Origin: an uncultured Ruminococcus sp.
GTDB lineage: Bacteria; Bacillota; Clostridia; Oscillospirales; Ruminococcaceae
Length of the DNA: 7,603 nucleotides
Assembly (NCBI GenBank): GCA_947175975.1
Contig: CAMWOX010000070.1
Location: 1 to 7,603 of the forward strand
Reading direction: 5' to 3'
Positions 6,516 to 7,603 of the stretch are shown in pieces. A model generated the notes under the pieces. It did not search any database. It worked only from the letters and a program-made list of their open reading frames with translations, and was not told the origin of the DNA. Position numbers and translations under genes: made by a program. Position 1 is the first letter of the stretch; each line of letters starts with the position of its first letter.

Positions 6516-6647
6516 CATGCTGTCACCACCATACAAAAATGGAAATTATAGCATAAAAAGGGCATAAAAGCCGTTTTCTTTGTGCAAAACACCTAAAAAA
6601 GCAAAAAATGTTTCTGCAATATTTTTAAAGAAAATCCGGCAAGGGTG
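6516..6647. other. AT-rich non-coding stretch upstream of the next promoter
   Basis: I see no credible gene here. There is an imperfect direct repeat (GCATAAAAAG then GCATAAAAGC, 6551-6571). A-rich and T-rich tracts between about 6593 and 6634 lie just upstream of the -35 box at 6648 and could act as an UP element for RNA polymerase alpha subunits. Confidence 0.4.
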
Positions 6648-6676
6648 TTGACAATCTCGAAATTATGTGCTAAAAT
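6648..6676 (+). promoter_or_regulatory. Strong sigma-A-type promoter for the last gene
   Basis: A perfect TTGACA (6648-6653) and TAAAAT (6671-6676) are 17 bases apart, and TG lies one base before the -10 (extended -10). AT tracts precede it. Transcription should start near 6683, giving a leader of about 180 bases before the ATG at 6865. Confidence 0.85.
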
Positions 6677-6694
6677 ATACAGTATAAAACGTTT

Positions 6695-6807
6695 CTGTGC
6701 CGTCATACCGAGACGACGCAGTTATGTTCCAGGCAAGGCGCAGGGGGTGACTTGTGCGGTGCATGTAAGGCGGTTTGCATGTCTGCATGGTTTGCGTTGC
6801 TTTTTTT
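6695..6807 (+). promoter_or_regulatory. GC-rich structured leader with a candidate attenuator
   Basis: Three hairpins can form in order. Bases 6695-6704 pair with 6712-6721 (10 positions, one C-A mismatch, 7-base loop). Bases 6738-6744 pair with 6751-6757 (7 bp with two G-U, 6-base loop). Bases 6761-6768 pair with 6775-6782 (8 bp with two G-U). As an alternative to the third, 6765-6773 can pair with 6792-6800 (8 of 9), directly followed by seven Ts at 6801-6807, which would act as a terminator. The segment is much richer in G and C than its surroundings, a common sign of structured RNA in AT-rich genomes. I cannot match it to a known riboswitch. It could also be a short stand-alone RNA of about 125 bases. 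Confidence 0.45.
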
Positions 6808-6864
6808 GTTCATTCCTGTGTCGTGAAAATGAAAATCTACAAGGAAGAGAGAGGTAATCTATCA

Positions 6865-7603
6865 ATGAAGAAATCATTCCTGAGTAGAGCAATGTCTGCT
6901 GCAATTGCAGTTCCGGTTGCTTTATCTCAAACTATCCTGTGTGCTTCTTTTGCTGTGGATGATACAGTAAGCGGGAGCGAAATTAAAACCATCACAATTG
7001 AAGACTTCAAGCAGGTTCCGATTGAAGACTCACAGCTTTCCCCGATTACACCAGTTGAAGGTGAAAAGTATGTATATGAGAAATCTTCTACATGGACGGA
7101 GAGCCTTAAGGGCTGGGTAAGTACAATGTCTGGTGAAGAGCCAATCGCACTCGATGCATCCCAGTTTGCAAAGTTTATTACTGGTGAGACGGTGTATGCA
7201 GATATTATCAGAGATGCTATGTCCGATCCGAAATATTCAAATGCTGTTGCTGAAGTTGGTATGAATCCGGAATCATTGAATGAAGAAGTGACTATCACAA
7301 TCGGGATTGACTATCCTTATAACAATGCAATTAATGATTTAATCGGAAGTAGGTTTGCTGACAAATATCCGGGTGTGGATATGACATTTGAGTGCCAGGG
7401 CAGTTTGCAAGGCAAACTCGTTTTGACAGCTTCTATGGATGCTTTGGACGATTCCACAATTCCGTTTGAGGTGAAGTTCTTCGCATCACCTGATAGTACA
7501 GAAAGCCTGACAGTCGAGGGTATCTTTGATTATGCTGAAAAGACGTTGGAAGACATGGGAGAGGACATAAAGGGTCAAATTAGCGGCAGAATCGATGAAT
7601 ATG
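6865..7603 (+). CDS. Secreted protein of unrecognised family (runs off the right edge)
   Basis: The frame stays open for 246 codons to the right edge with no stop. The first 30 residues form a classical signal peptide: MKKS, a positively charged start with R8, a hydrophobic core (AAIAVPVALSQTIL) and probable cleavage after S-F-A30. The cysteine at 26 is not a lipobox because Leu precedes it. The mature part is acidic, with few cysteines, and has alternating strand-like stretches such as EEVTITIGIDY and GKLVLTA; no repeat, catalytic motif, dockerin or cohesin is seen in the visible part, and I do not recognise the family. The ATG at 6865 follows GAGAGAGG by 10 bases and directly precedes the signal peptide. 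An in-frame ATG at 6829 would add 12 residues but lacks a Shine-Dalgarno. Expression probably depends on the structured leader before it. Confidence 0.8.
   Translation, partial: MKKSFLSRAMSAAIAVPVALSQTILCASFAVDDTVSGSEIKTITIEDFKQVPIEDSQLSPITPVEGEKYVYEKSSTWTESLKGWVSTMSGEEPIALDASQFAKFITGETVYADIIRDAMSDPKYSNAVAEVGMNPESLNEEVTITIGIDYPYNNAINDLIGSRFADKYPGVDMTFECQGSLQGKLVLTASMDALDDSTIPFEVKFFASPDSTESLTVEGIFDYAEKTLEDMGEDIKGQISGRIDEY

Noticed and set aside
6724..6750. An 8-codon leader peptide, MFQARRRG, with three Arg codons, which might attenuate the last gene.
   Set aside because: No Shine-Dalgarno precedes it and the gene downstream has no link to arginine; it is probably chance.
6645..6857. A 70-codon frame starting with TTG before the last gene.
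   Set aside because: Its start lies in the -35 box of the promoter and it runs through the hairpins of the leader, so it is not likely to be translated.
6927..7298. Minus-strand reading frame opposite the last gene.
   Set aside because: The plus strand has a promoter, ribosome binding site and signal peptide; the minus frame has none of these.
1..7603. CRISPR array, tRNA or rRNA genes, insertion sequences, attachment sites.
   Set aside because: I saw no regularly spaced repeats, no tRNA-like cloverleaf, no rRNA sequence, no transposase or long terminal inverted repeats.

Overview
The window looks like a chromosomal segment from a gut or rumen Firmicute of the Ruminococcus type (Oscillospiraceae). 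The grounds are a moderately AT-rich sequence, Gram-positive Shine-Dalgarno and sigma-A-like promoters, the pth-mfd gene pair usual in Firmicutes, and a secreted SGNH-type protein that carries a type I dockerin with Ruminococcus-like repeats (D-x-N/D-G-S/N-G-K, then ASDAS or SQDAS). The genus is an inference from the dockerin style; no rRNA or other marker is present.

Layout. Positions 1-2341 on the minus strand carry a housekeeping operon: pth (peptidyl-tRNA hydrolase, 1718-2341), then, after 20 bases, mfd (transcription-repair coupling factor), whose C-terminal half lies beyond the left edge. A divergent intergenic region (2342-2687) holds a promoter on each strand and a hairpin in each 5' leader. 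On the plus strand follow a CorA-family divalent-cation transporter (2688-3611), a secreted SGNH/GDSL-like protein with a C-terminal dockerin (3696-4859), a membrane-anchored HtrA/DegP-like serine protease with one PDZ domain (5009-6427) and a strong symmetric terminator (6476-6515). After a 349-base non-coding stretch comes a secreted protein of unknown family (from 6865) that runs off the right edge.

Each plus-strand gene seems to have its own promoter, so this is a row of single genes rather than one operon. Three encode exported or membrane proteins: the dockerin protein would be displayed on a cellulosome-like scaffold, and the HtrA protease would do quality control at the outer face of the membrane.

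The most notable points are these: (1) the SGNH-like domain keeps its nucleophile serine but has substitutions at the other three signature positions (G to S, N to H, H to N); (2) the corA leader holds two stems that abut with no intervening base; (3) the GC-rich leader of the last gene holds several hairpins and a possible hairpin-plus-T7 attenuator; (4) a 7-1-7 inverted repeat, Fur-family in layout, sits where the -35 box of htrA should be. I did not find a clearly new multi-gene system.
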